Below, in pieces: positions 8,511 to 17,113 of a stretch of 48,922 nucleotides of DNA. Source of the DNA: an uncultured Faecalitalea sp. (GTDB lineage Bacteria; Bacillota_I; Bacilli_A; Erysipelotrichales; Erysipelotrichaceae); assembly GCA_946408025.1 (NCBI GenBank), contig CAMJQJ010000007.1, positions 1 to 48,922 on the forward strand. Reading direction: 5' to 3'. Each line of letters opens with the position of its first letter. Within the stretch, counting starts at the first letter, position 1. The position numbers were made by a program, and so were the translations under genes. The notes below the pieces were generated by a model. The model ran no database searches. It saw only the letters and a program-made list of their open reading frames with translations, and was not told the DNA's origin.

Positions 8511-8849
8511 GTGGAATTTAAAGAAATCGTATTAAAGGCAATTAGTGAGAAAAAGGGATTTGACATTAAAGAATATGATACGCGTAGCTTAACTCCATTT
8601 ATGGATAGCATGATCGTTGTAAGTACAACTAATATTCGTCAAAATAATGCGATAGCACAGAATATCAAGGATCGTTTAAAGGAAAATGGATTTGATGGTA
8701 CGATTCGTATCGAAGGAAATGCCGATTCAAAATGGCTTTTGATTGATCTAAAAGAAATTGTAGTACAGTTGTTTGTCAAGGATGAAAGGCAGGTGTATCA
8801 GCTGGATCGTTTGTATCGAGATGTTCCAGTAATTGAATATGATTTATGA
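8511..8849 (+). CDS. rsfS: RsfS ribosome silencing factor
   Basis: This 112 aa protein of the RsfS/YbeB/Iojap family binds L14 on the 50S subunit and blocks subunit joining in starvation. Visible family segments are DIKEYDTRSLTPFMDSMIVV, the conserved NAIA-type helix, EGNADSKWLLIDLKEIVVQLF, and YQLDRLYRD near the end. I placed the start at GTG 8511, preceded by AAAGGA, one base after the nadD/yqeK stop. The ORF-track ATG at 8481 has no SD and would overlap the upstream gene. It overlaps the methyltransferase by 11 bp. Confidence 0.93.
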   Translation: MEFKEIVLKAISEKKGFDIKEYDTRSLTPFMDSMIVVSTTNIRQNNAIAQNIKDRLKENGFDGTIRIEGNADSKWLLIDLKEIVVQLFVKDERQVYQLDRLYRDVPVIEYDL

Positions 8850-9540
8850 TACATTAGCGCAATATTATGATGCTTTAGTAAAAGATGAAGAGGCATCCAG
8901 AATGTGGGTGAATTGGATCGAATCCAAATGTAGCCCTTGCGATGTGCTTGAACTAGCCTGTGGCAGTGGAGAAATTACCGAAATGCTGGTACAGGATGGT
9001 TTTGATGTTTCTGCTCTTGATCTTTCTGATGAAATGATTGAACAGGCAAAACAAAAAGATACAGGCAACAAGATTCATTTTTATTGTCAGGATATGAAAG
9101 ATTTATCCAATTTTTCTAAATTTAGTGCAATCTTTTGTCTTTGTGACAGCTTTAATTACCTACTTGAAAAAGAAGAAGTTTCTAAATTTTTTAAAGAGGT
9201 CTCTGACCATTTAAAAAAACAAGGATATTTTTTCTTTGATACCCATTCGCTCGATCGCCTGGAAGAGTTTGAAGATGAGTTTAATGAAACAGGTTCTTTT
9301 GAAGACTGCGATTATCAATGGTCAATCATGAGTGAAGATGATCTAATCTATCAAGATTTTGCGTTTTATTTTCAGGAAGGACATGTTGTTCAAGAACATC
9401 ATATTCAAAGGGTGTATGATCCAGTCTGGCTAGAAAAAGAATTATCAAAACACTTTAATATTCTTTCTGTTAAAACAGATTTTGATCTTGAAGGAATTCA
9501 GGAAGGCGAAAAGTATTTTTATATTTGTCAAAAGAAATAA
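8839..9540 (+). CDS. Class I SAM-dependent methyltransferase
   Basis: This is a 233 aa Rossmann-fold methyltransferase. Motif I is VLELACGSGEITEML near residue 36, and the acidic end of strand 2 is SALDLSDEMIEQAKQK. FSAIFCLCDSFNYL marks motif IV. Genes like this commonly follow rsfS in Bacillota, but the substrate is unknown. I prefer ATG 8839 (MIYDTLAQYYD) over the track's TTG 8833 because YDxLAxYYDxL is the usual opening. It lacks a good SD and overlaps rsfS by 11 bp, which suggests coupled translation. Confidence 0.88.
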   Translation: MIYDTLAQYYDALVKDEEASRMWVNWIESKCSPCDVLELACGSGEITEMLVQDGFDVSALDLSDEMIEQAKQKDTGNKIHFYCQDMKDLSNFSKFSAIFCLCDSFNYLLEKEEVSKFFKEVSDHLKKQGYFFFDTHSLDRLEEFEDEFNETGSFEDCDYQWSIMSEDDLIYQDFAFYFQEGHVVQEHHIQRVYDPVWLEKELSKHFNILSVKTDFDLEGIQEGEKYFYICQKK

Positions 9541-9549
9541 GGGATATAT

Positions 9550-10143
9550 ATGATTATAGGAATAGCTGGAGGAAGTGGTTCAGGAAAGACTACATTTACC
9601 AATGCTATAAAAGAAATATTTAAAGAGGATATTTTGATCATTCATCATGATGACTATTATAAAGATCATTCCAATTTGAGCTTTGAAACAAAAAAACATA
9701 TCAATTATGATCATCCAGATGCATTGGAAACGAGTTTGTTGGTTGAACATGTAAAACAACTAAAGGCAGGTCAACCAGTTGAAAAACCGCTTTATGATTT
9801 TTCGATACATGATCGAAAAGGCAGTGAGACGATCTTTCCTAAAAAAATCATTATTTTAGAGGGCATCCTTGTATTAGAAAATGAAGAATTAAGGAACTTG
9901 ATGGATCTAAAAGTCTATGTAGATGCGACAAGTGATGAAAGAATTTTACGACGTATTCTTCGTGATACAAAAAACCGAGGAAGAACAGTTGAAGATATAT
10001 GCGATCAATATTTAAAAACTGTGAAACCTATGCATGAAAAATATGTTGAGCCTACAAGAAAACATGCGGATATCATTATAAATGGTGGGATGAATAAAAT
10101 GGCTCTTGAGTTAATCAAAACAAAAATAGAATCAGTTTTATAG
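9550..10143 (+). CDS. udk: Uridine kinase
   Basis: This 197 aa kinase phosphorylates uridine and cytidine in pyrimidine salvage. The P-loop IAGGSGSGKTTF lies at residues 4-15. DHPDALETSLLVEHVKQL is the typical uridine kinase substrate segment, followed by YDFSIHDRKG, and RRILRDTKNRGRTVEDI is the lid region. The length is slightly shorter than the usual 205-215 aa but nothing appears to be missing. The start lies 9 bp after the methyltransferase and mtnN follows 8 bp later. Confidence 0.92.
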   Translation: MIIGIAGGSGSGKTTFTNAIKEIFKEDILIIHHDDYYKDHSNLSFETKKHINYDHPDALETSLLVEHVKQLKAGQPVEKPLYDFSIHDRKGSETIFPKKIIILEGILVLENEELRNLMDLKVYVDATSDERILRRILRDTKNRGRTVEDICDQYLKTVKPMHEKYVEPTRKHADIIINGGMNKMALELIKTKIESVL

Positions 10144-10151
10144 GAGGAAGT

Positions 10152-10826
10152 ATGATTGGAATTTTAGCAGCTATGGATACAGAAGTAGAAGCTATCAAAA
10201 ATATCATGGAAATAAAGAAAGAAGAATTGTATCAGGGAATGAATTTCATTTACGGTACGATTGAAAACAAAGAAGTGGTGTTGTGCAAGTGCGGCGTAGG
10301 AAAATGTCTTGCGAGTATGAGTGCTACTTTGTTATGTACAAAAGAAAAGCTTTCCACATTAATTAACGTTGGTGTTGCCGGTGGTTTAAAGAAAGATCAA
10401 AAGGTATTAGATATTGTGATTTCAGATAAAATCGTCCAGGCTGACTATGATACCTCTCCTATTGATGGGGATGAAGGAATTGGATTGGTTTTTGAAGCGA
10501 ATGAAAAACTACAAAAGAAATGTATTGAAGCCGCTAAAAAGGCAGATATTCCCTATCATGTAGGAATGATTGCTTCGCAGGATATATTTATGGCAAGAAA
10601 AGAAGACTATGATAGATTAATGTCAAAATTTGCCGATTCGGCTTGTTCAGAGATGGAAGGTGGAGCAATAGGTCAGATTGCTCATGTATTTAATGTACCT
10701 GTGTTGGTCGTTCGTTCTTTAAGTGACGTCGTAGATCATCATGATAATCCAATGGAATTTACCACTTATGCTCAAATCGCATCGAAACAAGTCGCAACTT
10801 TGATCAAAGAAATGATGAGACTCTAA
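10152..10826 (+). CDS. mtnN: 5'-methylthioadenosine/S-adenosylhomocysteine nucleosidase
   Basis: This 224 aa protein hydrolyses MTA and SAH to adenine and a thioribose or ribosyl-homocysteine, clearing by-products of SAM use. It opens with IGILAAMDTEVEAI, including the catalytic Glu. It then has VNVGVAGGL for the nucleoside site and SEMEGGAIGQIAHVF, with the ribose-binding Met-Glu. RSLSDVVDHHD contains the catalytic Asp. A strong SD (AGGAGG) lies 7 bp before the start. This is the last gene of the long operon; a terminator hairpin begins inside its final codons. Confidence 0.95.
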   Translation: MIGILAAMDTEVEAIKNIMEIKKEELYQGMNFIYGTIENKEVVLCKCGVGKCLASMSATLLCTKEKLSTLINVGVAGGLKKDQKVLDIVISDKIVQADYDTSPIDGDEGIGLVFEANEKLQKKCIEAAKKADIPYHVGMIASQDIFMARKEDYDRLMSKFADSACSEMEGGAIGQIAHVFNVPVLVVRSLSDVVDHHDNPMEFTTYAQIASKQVATLIKEMMRL

Positions 10827-10842
10827 GGGGTCTCTTTTTTTT
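10817..10842 (+). terminator. Rho-independent terminator of the murF-mtnN operon
   Basis: A seven-pair stem GAGACTC/GGGTCTC (T-G wobble included) with loop TAAG is followed by eight T residues. The left arm includes the last mtnN codons and the loop holds its TAA stop. No comparable hairpin occurs between the genes from 804 to 10152, which supports one transcription unit. Confidence 0.85.
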
Positions 10843-10960
10843 CAGATTAATTTAGGGAAAGGATTGTATTATCGTAAGTACAAGTTCATAAGAGAATCTT
10901 ATAATTTATGTCAGAATGCATCCTGTTATTCCCAAAACCTGACTACTTATTCTTATGTTC

Positions 10961-10989
10961 TTGATACATCAAAATTATTTGACTATGAT
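10961..10989 (+). promoter_or_regulatory. Putative promoter of the Fem gene
   Basis: TTGATA, a 17 bp spacer and TATGAT fit a housekeeping promoter. It lies about 28 bp before the Fem gene start. The rest of the 191 bp gap (10827-11017) shows only the mtnN terminator and a stray TATAAT at 10900 without a partner. Confidence 0.55.
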
Positions 10990-11017
10990 AATACGGGTTA
11001 GAAAGTAAGGCGATGAT

Positions 11018-12277
11018 ATGTTATTAAAAAATATCTCTGAAGAGGAATTTAGTAATTTTTATGATGAATATGAACAAAAATGCTTTTGGCAATCGACATC
11101 AATGGCTCATTTTGAATCTTCACATGGATGGAATGTTCATTATTTAGGCTTATATGATGAGAATGTGATTCGTGCAGCTACGATATTGATTTCTAAGAAA
11201 GTGATGGGGAAGTATGCTCTTTTTGAGGCATTGCGAGGATTTTTGATTGACTATGATGATCTTGACCTTGTGGACGCATTTTTAACAGAATTAAAAATAT
11301 ATCTTCACGATCATAATTGTTTATATATGAAAACCGATCCATATTGTGAATACCAGCCTCATGATAAAGAAGGGAATGCCCTAGAAGGTCATAAAAGAGA
11401 TGATCTAATAAATTTGTTTGAAAAACATGGCTTTATTCATCAAGGCTTTCGTAATGGGTCTGACAATAATTATGAACCACGTTGGATGTCTATACTGTCA
11501 TTGGAAGGTAAAGATGAAGACGGTATTTTGAAAAATTGTGATTCAAAGACTCGACAAAATATTGTCAACACACAAAAAACCGGCCTAAAAATAGACCGTC
11601 TGAACAAATCGGAGTTAAATCGTTTACATGATATGGTCTCTACAACCGGAGAACGACGTCATTTCATGAATCCGAATCTTTCCTACTATACAGATTTTAT
11701 GACGAGTTTCCATGAAAATATGCAGGCATATTGTGTGTATTTGGATACACGTGATTACTATGAACGTTACAAAAAGAATTATGAAGAACTTTTAAAGGAA
11801 AAAGACCACATATACAAACTAATTGAAGAAACGGATTCCAAAAAGAATCGTTCAAAACTAAAAAATTGTGAGAATAAGATCACAGCGACTTTAAAGCGAA
11901 TTGATGAAGCTAAAAAACTTAGGGATGAATATGGCGATAAGATTGATCTAGCGGCAGCTATGTATGTCATCAATGATCGTGAAATCGTATATTTATTTAG
12001 TGGATCTAATGATAACTTTAAACATTTCAAAGCTGCGTATGCCTTGCAGTGGCACATGATTAAATACGGTATTGAGCATCATATCAAGCGTTATAATTTT
12101 TATGGTATTAGCGGCATATTTTCACCTGATGATGAAGAATATGGAGTATATCTTTTTAAAAAAGGTTTTGATGCAGACGTTATCGAGCTCATAGGAAATT
12201 TTGAATATATAGATCGAAAAAAGACATTTACTGTTTATGAAGAACTAAGAAAAATCAAACATCTTGTACGAAAATAA
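11018..12277 (+). CDS. FemABX-family peptidoglycan interpeptide-bridge aminoacyltransferase
   Basis: This is a 419 aa Fem transferase, an enzyme that adds amino acids from aminoacyl-tRNA to the lipid-linked precursor side chain. It has two GNAT-like halves, with WQSTSMAHFESSHGW at the N-terminus and ILKNCDSKTRQNIVNTQKTGLKI in the middle. A lysine/glutamate-rich antiparallel coiled coil at about residues 245-310 is typical of FemA/FemX. The second half ends with GISGIFSPDDEEYGVYLFKKGF. The amino acid added cannot be told from sequence. It converges on, and overlaps by 23 bp, the serine-hydrolase-like gene on the other strand. Confidence 0.93.
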   Translation: MLLKNISEEEFSNFYDEYEQKCFWQSTSMAHFESSHGWNVHYLGLYDENVIRAATILISKKVMGKYALFEALRGFLIDYDDLDLVDAFLTELKIYLHDHNCLYMKTDPYCEYQPHDKEGNALEGHKRDDLINLFEKHGFIHQGFRNGSDNNYEPRWMSILSLEGKDEDGILKNCDSKTRQNIVNTQKTGLKIDRLNKSELNRLHDMVSTTGERRHFMNPNLSYYTDFMTSFHENMQAYCVYLDTRDYYERYKKNYEELLKEKDHIYKLIEETDSKKNRSKLKNCENKITATLKRIDEAKKLRDEYGDKIDLAAAMYVINDREIVYLFSGSNDNFKHFKAAYALQWHMIKYGIEHHIKRYNFYGISGIFSPDDEEYGVYLFKKGFDADVIELIGNFEYIDRKKTFTVYEELRKIKHLVRK

Positions 12278-13466
12278 CATCTTTTGATCCAGTAAGAGAT
12301 TTTTGGTAATCAAGTATGGTCTTGGATACTTCTTGCATCATGTCATACATTCGACTGACTTGATTCGAAAAGATAACAAGAATATAGTCTCTTCCAGGAA
12401 GATAAACAATTCCACCATCGTGATATAGTAGATCAGCAGCGCCTGTTTTATGGGCGAATTCAATACCTTTATCCAAGCCTGCTTGGATTTCATCACGATC
12501 TTCACATGCTTTTAAGATAGAAATCATGTCTTGGCAGGCTCTGTCTGATATGATTTCTTTTTTATATAATTTTTCAAAAAGAGTACCAATGTCTTTTGGA
12601 TTGGAAGTATTGCCTCCTCCATCGGTAAAGAAGTTCTCACCAGGAAGAAGTCCATGGTGAAGTTCTGTGTTTTCTAAGCCGAGTTCAATGCACATCTGAT
12701 TAACTTGATAAAGACCATAAACTCCATTGCCACCACCGAGCAAAGCAGCTAAATTATTGTATGCTGTATTGCTGCTGATGGTGATCATTTGTTCGATTTC
12801 AGTGGCATGAGCAGCATAATCTATATTTCCGTTCTCGATTTCTTGAAAGACTTTGATTAATGTAGGTACTTTGATCATGCAGCAAGGATACATATTTTTA
12901 GGATTAATATAAAAGGATTGGCTAGTGCGTAGATCTTTAAAATATACAGAGGTATCACCGTCATATTTTGACAGAACCTTTTGCACTTGCGCCTGGATTT
13001 CTTCAATATCAAAATCTACGTTTTGTTTGGTCTTTTTTCCATTTTTGTCGTAATAATCCAGATGCAGCTGTCCATCTTTTGAAAATGCTACATAAGTATC
13101 TTTTGCCATTTTTCCATTATTATCAAAATAGTATGTATGATTATTAATGGTTTGAAAGCTATATAGTTTATGGCCATTTTGACCATAATAATATGTGCTT
13201 TCTTTTTGTGTTACAAATCCCTTTTTCATAAATCCGGAATCCTCATCAAAATAATATGATTTACCATTGATTTCAAGATTTCCATGATGTAGGTGACCAT
13301 TTTGATCCACATAAACCATGATGGCATCTGAAAAGGGGAGAATTTGTACAAATCCTCTTTGGGTTGATAACCAGACACAAAACACAAGAATTAAGATTGA
13401 AAAGATTCCAACAGACAAATAGATTTTTCCAGTGAAATCCAAATGTAAAAACTTTTTTTGCTGCAT
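12255..13466 (-). CDS. Cell-wall-binding serine-hydrolase-like protein with Cys in place of the nucleophile Ser
   Basis: This 403 aa exported protein has a membrane anchor at residues 11-31, then at least three choline/glucan-binding-like repeats (NGKSYYFDEDSGFMKKGF). From about residue 160 it has a class A beta-lactamase-like (beta-lactamase2) domain. The SxxK motif reads Cys196-Met-Ile-Lys199, the SDN motif reads Ser231-Ser-Asn233, and the KTG box is intact at 340-342. No Glu166-type ExxLN loop is visible, so a beta-lactamase call is not justified. Its paralogue at 14715 has Ser and SDN. The protein may be a thiol variant, a binding protein or inactive. The start is supported by AGAGGTC. 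Confidence 0.85.
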   Translation of the reverse strand: MQQKKFLHLDFTGKIYLSVGIFSILILVFCVWLSTQRGFVQILPFSDAIMVYVDQNGHLHHGNLEINGKSYYFDEDSGFMKKGFVTQKESTYYYGQNGHKLYSFQTINNHTYYFDNNGKMAKDTYVAFSKDGQLHLDYYDKNGKKTKQNVDFDIEEIQAQVQKVLSKYDGDTSVYFKDLRTSQSFYINPKNMYPCCMIKVPTLIKVFQEIENGNIDYAAHATEIEQMITISSNTAYNNLAALLGGGNGVYGLYQVNQMCIELGLENTELHHGLLPGENFFTDGGGNTSNPKDIGTLFEKLYKKEIISDRACQDMISILKACEDRDEIQAGLDKGIEFAHKTGAADLLYHDGGIVYLPGRDYILVIFSNQVSRMYDMMQEVSKTILDYQKSLTGSKDVIFVQDV

Positions 13467-13556
13467 GAAAATGACCTCTTTTATTATATGTTATTATAAT
13501 ATTTAATTATTGTATCTAAAATCGAGATAAGTGGTCTTGTTTTGTACTTAACAGGT

Positions 13557-14705
13557 TTAATAGTCACCACCCTCTACATGTAGGTATTCTTCAAGAGTTA
13601 GTCCAGATTGATAAATATTTATAGCTTCACTTCCAATATATCGCACATGCCAAGGTTCTGCCATATAGCCGGTGATGCTTTCTTTACCACTTTGATAACG
13701 AACGATAAAACCATATTTATGAGCATTTTGAGCTACCCATTGAGCTTCATTAGGGCTTTCCAACAGAGCACCATTTGGTTGTATCAAATCAAAAGCCAAC
13801 CCGGTTTGATGTTCAGAATATCCAGGTCTTGCCGAGAATGTGTCGGCGCTTGCCTGACCATATGAGTTAACATAATTTTGATAAAGATTACTTTGATATT
13901 GATAACTACGATATCCGCTGTAGGAATTGCTAATTGAAAGTCCAAGACTTTGCATATCGGCAATCATTTTTTGTAGTTGAGATAAGGCCGTTGAATCTTC
14001 TTGAGAACCATAGTTTGCCGGTAATGGATGCTTCTTGTTAACAACGAGTATACCATTTACATAGTATGGTTCAATGGTGATTTGAGGTGTTGAAGGATTA
14101 TTTTGACTTTGTGTGGTTGAATTATTTTGATTAGAAGAAGTATCATTTTGATTTTCTTCATTTTGAATGACAATATTGAATTCTTTTGAAGTAGAATTAT
14201 TGTATTTATCTGTAGCTTTGATTTTGCCAATATATGTTCCAGGGGTGCTAAAATCAACATTTTGGGTATCAAAGCTTATAGAACATTCACTTAGATCTTC
14301 TACAATGAAATACTTAGAAAAATCATAATTGTTACCATTGAGAGCTATATCTATAGAATCTGAGGAAGTAGTGATTTTTGGCTTTGTTGTATCTTTTACT
14401 TTGATCGTTAGTGTTTTTGAGTGATCAATCAAAGCATGGTAAGTTAGCATAATTTTGTAAGTTCCAACAGCCGGATAATTTTTATCGGTTTCATTTTTGA
14501 TTTTAGATGTATCTAATTGAATATTTGTTGGTTCAATGAAAGATGAATTAAACAATTCTTTTGTATTAAGATTTATGGACTTTCCATATTCCATTGTATA
14601 AGATGTTTGTTTTAAGGAAGGCAAGGAAAAATAAATTGCCAAAGCAATGAGGATTATACAAATAGCTGTGCCTATACCAATATAAATTTTAGTATTTTTC
14701 TTCAT
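13557..14705 (-). CDS. VanY-like M15 D-alanyl-D-alanine carboxypeptidase with Ig-like domains
   Basis: This 382 aa membrane-anchored protein has a transmembrane segment at about 7-28 and one or two Ig/HYR-like domains at 45-185. A Ser/Asn/Gln-rich linker reaches residue 205, and a C-terminal zinc peptidase domain completes it. The VanY signature SARPGYSEHQTGLAFD supplies His299 and Asp306, and EPWHVRYIG supplies Glu350 and His353, so the metal site is complete. Family members trim the terminal D-residue from peptidoglycan stems. It starts 9 bp after the upstream serine-hydrolase-like gene, with SD AGAGGGA, so the two are probably co-transcribed. It could trim D-Ala- or D-Ser-ended stems. Confidence 0.92.
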   Translation of the reverse strand: MKKNTKIYIGIGTAICIILIALAIYFSLPSLKQTSYTMEYGKSINLNTKELFNSSFIEPTNIQLDTSKIKNETDKNYPAVGTYKIMLTYHALIDHSKTLTIKVKDTTKPKITTSSDSIDIALNGNNYDFSKYFIVEDLSECSISFDTQNVDFSTPGTYIGKIKATDKYNNSTSKEFNIVIQNEENQNDTSSNQNNSTTQSQNNPSTPQITIEPYYVNGILVVNKKHPLPANYGSQEDSTALSQLQKMIADMQSLGLSISNSYSGYRSYQYQSNLYQNYVNSYGQASADTFSARPGYSEHQTGLAFDLIQPNGALLESPNEAQWVAQNAHKYGFIVRYQSGKESITGYMAEPWHVRYIGSEAINIYQSGLTLEEYLHVEGGDY

Positions 14706-14714
14706 AGTATCCCT

Positions 14715-15950
14715 CTATTCTAAAGTGAATAAGTTTATTTCGTATGTATAGAATAAATTTGACATTTCTTTAAAAAAATCTGTTTTATTTGAAATTTGAT
14801 CTGTAAATAATACAAGAATATAATCTTTATCAGGAATGTACACGATACCACCATCTAGATATAGATCATAAGCCCATCCGGATTTATGAGCGAACTGTAT
14901 TGCATCAGGTAAACCTTGTCGAATCGCTCTTCGGTCAGCGCATTGTTTTAATAAATCTAACATCTGATCACATGCATCTTGCGAAATGATTTCGCCTTGA
15001 TACAATAAGTCAAATAATAAACCTATATCGCTAGGACAGCTGATGTTTGAACCGCTATCACTAAAATAGATATCACCGGGAGATAAACTATGATGCAGTT
15101 GTGTGTTCTGTAATCCTAGTTGCATCATATATGTATTTACAATTTGTAATCCTTTGATTCCATCTCCATTTCCTAACATGGTTATTAGGGCATTGTAAGA
15201 AGTATTATCACTGTGTATGATCATATTTTCTAAATAAGTTTGACAGGAATCATACTCTAATAAACCTTGATCTATATAGTTATATACAGTAACTAAAACG
15301 CAAACCTTGATGATCGAACATGGATAGAATGTATTATCATTGATGGAAATCTCTTGTTGTGTTCTTAAATCTTTAAAATATAAGCCGACATTCCCTTCGT
15401 ATTTATTAATGATAGTTTGAGCTTGCATTAAGAGCGTATCTTCGTCAATTAATAATTCACCGTATTCATTAAATATTTTTCCTTTGTATTGATTTGTTAC
15501 CATTTTTCCATCCTCATCAAAATATGATATCTGGTTCTTTTCATTTATTGAAATTTTCTTAAATTGATTCTTAACTTGTTTTCCATCTTCATAAAAATAG
15601 TAATAGTCATCTTCAATTCTATAGAATCCTTTTACCATGGTGCCATCTTTTTTGAAATAATAGGTATTGTCATCTATATCAGCAAAGCCAGTCTGCATGA
15701 CTCCAGTTTCTTCATCGAAATAGTAAGTTTGGCTTTCTATAGTATGGAATCCATAAAGAAAATTACCTTCTTTTGTCCTATAAACAATCTGGTCTTGTTT
15801 AAATATGTTTTTTGGCATAAAGCCAGATCGAGAAGAGGCAAACATAAAAGACAAAAGAAAAATGCCTATACATACAGAACATAATATGATTAAAACCTTT
15901 CTTTTCTTCTTTTTGCGCTCTTCACTCATAATGTTATTACTCTTATTCAT
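14715..15950 (-). CDS. Cell-wall-binding serine hydrolase (beta-lactamase-like fold), intact active-site motifs
   Basis: This 411 aa exported protein is a paralogue of the 12255 gene. It has a lysine-rich N-terminus, a transmembrane anchor near 19-40, and several cell-wall-binding repeats (YYFDEETGVMQTGFADIDDN). Its catalytic domain carries Ser212-Ile-Ile-Lys215, Ser247-Asp-Asn249, and a Lys-Ser-Gly box in FAHKSGWAY. A class A Glu166 loop is not evident, so it may be a peptidase, esterase or penicillin-interacting protein rather than a beta-lactamase. The ATG at 15950 directly abuts a TATAAT. The next in-frame ATG, at 15929 (MSEERKKKK), is an equally likely start. A vanY-like gene follows in the same unit. 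Confidence 0.83.
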   Translation of the reverse strand: MNKSNNIMSEERKKKKRKVLIILCSVCIGIFLLSFMFASSRSGFMPKNIFKQDQIVYRTKEGNFLYGFHTIESQTYYFDEETGVMQTGFADIDDNTYYFKKDGTMVKGFYRIEDDYYYFYEDGKQVKNQFKKISINEKNQISYFDEDGKMVTNQYKGKIFNEYGELLIDEDTLLMQAQTIINKYEGNVGLYFKDLRTQQEISINDNTFYPCSIIKVCVLVTVYNYIDQGLLEYDSCQTYLENMIIHSDNTSYNALITMLGNGDGIKGLQIVNTYMMQLGLQNTQLHHSLSPGDIYFSDSGSNISCPSDIGLLFDLLYQGEIISQDACDQMLDLLKQCADRRAIRQGLPDAIQFAHKSGWAYDLYLDGGIVYIPDKDYILVLFTDQISNKTDFFKEMSNLFYTYEINLFTLE

Positions 15951-16141
15951 TCATATTATAATCAATTTTCAATGTGTTTAGCGTAGTAATAGAATAAGTT
16001 GCGCGAATTTAGGAATAACAGGCAACGTTATGAAGGATAAAATTGAAATATTATAGTTAAAAAGAGAGTTTAAAATTAACGCAAGAAACTAGATATATTG
16101 ATCGTTGATATAGTAGAAATGATTTTAGGTAAAGGAGGTTA
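15951..16141. other. Intergenic region between divergent genes
   Basis: This 191 bp AT-rich gap separates the minus-strand hydrolase from the decayed LytTR gene. It holds a TATAAT-like element reading leftward at its left edge and an intact AAAGGAGG ribosome-binding site at 16133-16140 before the pseudogene. I saw no riboswitch or terminator in it. Confidence 0.5.
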
Positions 16142-16738
16142 AATGAGAATGTTGATTTTTGATGACAACAAGAAGATAGAGAAAGATTAAAAAAGAGAAT
16201 CAATAAATTCTTTAAAGATCATCAATGAGAATATTTGCTGGATAAATATGATCAGGCGTAGGAAGTATTGGATAACTCAGATAAATTGTCATATTATTCT
16301 TATTTCGAATTATATAAAGTACTTGATATATGGATATAAGGTATAAGTAAATCAATATTTGTTGAAAACGATCAGTCAGTAACAGTTTGAGAGTGAAATG
16401 GTGTCTTTGTTGCACGAGTATTATGCAGAAAACACGACCATTTATGGTAAAAAAATTCATAATATCGTATTTGTTTAAATAGTAGTATGTTTGTGGAATT
16501 TTTAGACAAAAATTCATATCTTGTATTTAATGATGGGAAATATTTGAAAACACTGTATTCTTTATATTATTGGGGAGAAAAATTATCCAAAGAATATTTT
16601 ACGAGATGCTACAAAAGTATATTGGTGAATTTAAACTATGTAGATTCAATTGTTAAAAATGATATTCTTTTAATAAATAAACAAAAGGTTCCAGTTTCAA
16701 GATTTTACCGCAAACAGTTTGAAGAAAAGTGGTTATAA
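16142..16738 (+). pseudogene. Decayed LytTR-family response regulator
   Basis: The start is still served by a strong SD, but the frame stops after 15 codons (MRMLIFDDNKKIEKD). The following receiver-like remnant (RLKKRINKFFKDHQ, EYLLDKYDQA, EVLDNSDKLSYYSYFELYK) is readable only across several in-frame stops and a frame change. The last 83 codons (16487-16738) are open and match the end of a LytTR DNA-binding domain: YFTRCYKSILVNLNYVDSIVKNDI and LLINKQKVPVSRFYRK. This looks like an AgrA/LytR-type regulator broken by multiple mutations. No sensor kinase partner is present. The open fragment might still be expressed, but nothing supports that. Confidence 0.8.
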
Positions 16739-16769
16739 AATATTCAACGAATGTTATAATATTGTATAT

Positions 16770-17093
16770 ATGAAAGAGATTATCCGCGATTTTTGTCAAG
16801 GCATCTACGATGCGATGTATTCAAATCGAGAATTTATGGAAAAATATACATTTGAAGAGCTTTTTGATATCGTCTTAAAGGCTTTTTATGCTTTGGTGCT
16901 CAAAGTGGTCACCTTGATTTTAGGTGTTGTTGCTTGTGTTTTGGCTGTTGTTAAACTAAATATTAATTTTTATACTATTTTCTGGATCGGAATTACGCTT
17001 TGGCTTTGTTGGTTTATGGCAGATGGAGAGCTTAAAAAAGCTGCTACTTTGATACGAGATATTTCCAATCTAAATGAAAAACCAAAAGAATGA
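16770..17093 (+). CDS. Small two-helix membrane protein of unknown function
   Basis: This is a 107 aa protein with an amphipathic N-terminus (MKEIIRDFCQGIYDAMYSNREF), two hydrophobic segments at about 43-63 and 66-86, and a charged tail. I do not recognise a family. The track start at 16719 lies within the end of the LytTR remnant. ATG 16770 fits better, but it has no SD and sits 9 bp after a TATAAT at 16755-16760, so a leaderless transcript is possible. It precedes the S-box region of metK without a terminator of its own. Confidence 0.6.
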   Translation: MKEIIRDFCQGIYDAMYSNREFMEKYTFEELFDIVLKAFYALVLKVVTLILGVVACVLAVVKLNINFYTIFWIGITLWLCWFMADGELKKAATLIRDISNLNEKPKE

Positions 17094-17113
17094 TCAAAAG
17101 ATCATTGTTTTAC

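Noticed and set aside
10843-11017. T-box or other leader RNA before the Fem gene
   Set aside because: No T-box sequence or specifier stem was found; only a promoter-like pair is present.
14057-14272. 71 aa minus-strand ORF inside the VanY-like gene
   Set aside because: It is a shifted frame of the same strand through the Asn/Gln-rich linker, with no SD.
12255-15950. Class A beta-lactamases
   Set aside because: The SxxK, SDN and KTG regions resemble the fold, but no Glu166-type ExxLN loop is seen and one copy lacks the Ser; calling antibiotic resistance would be unsupported.
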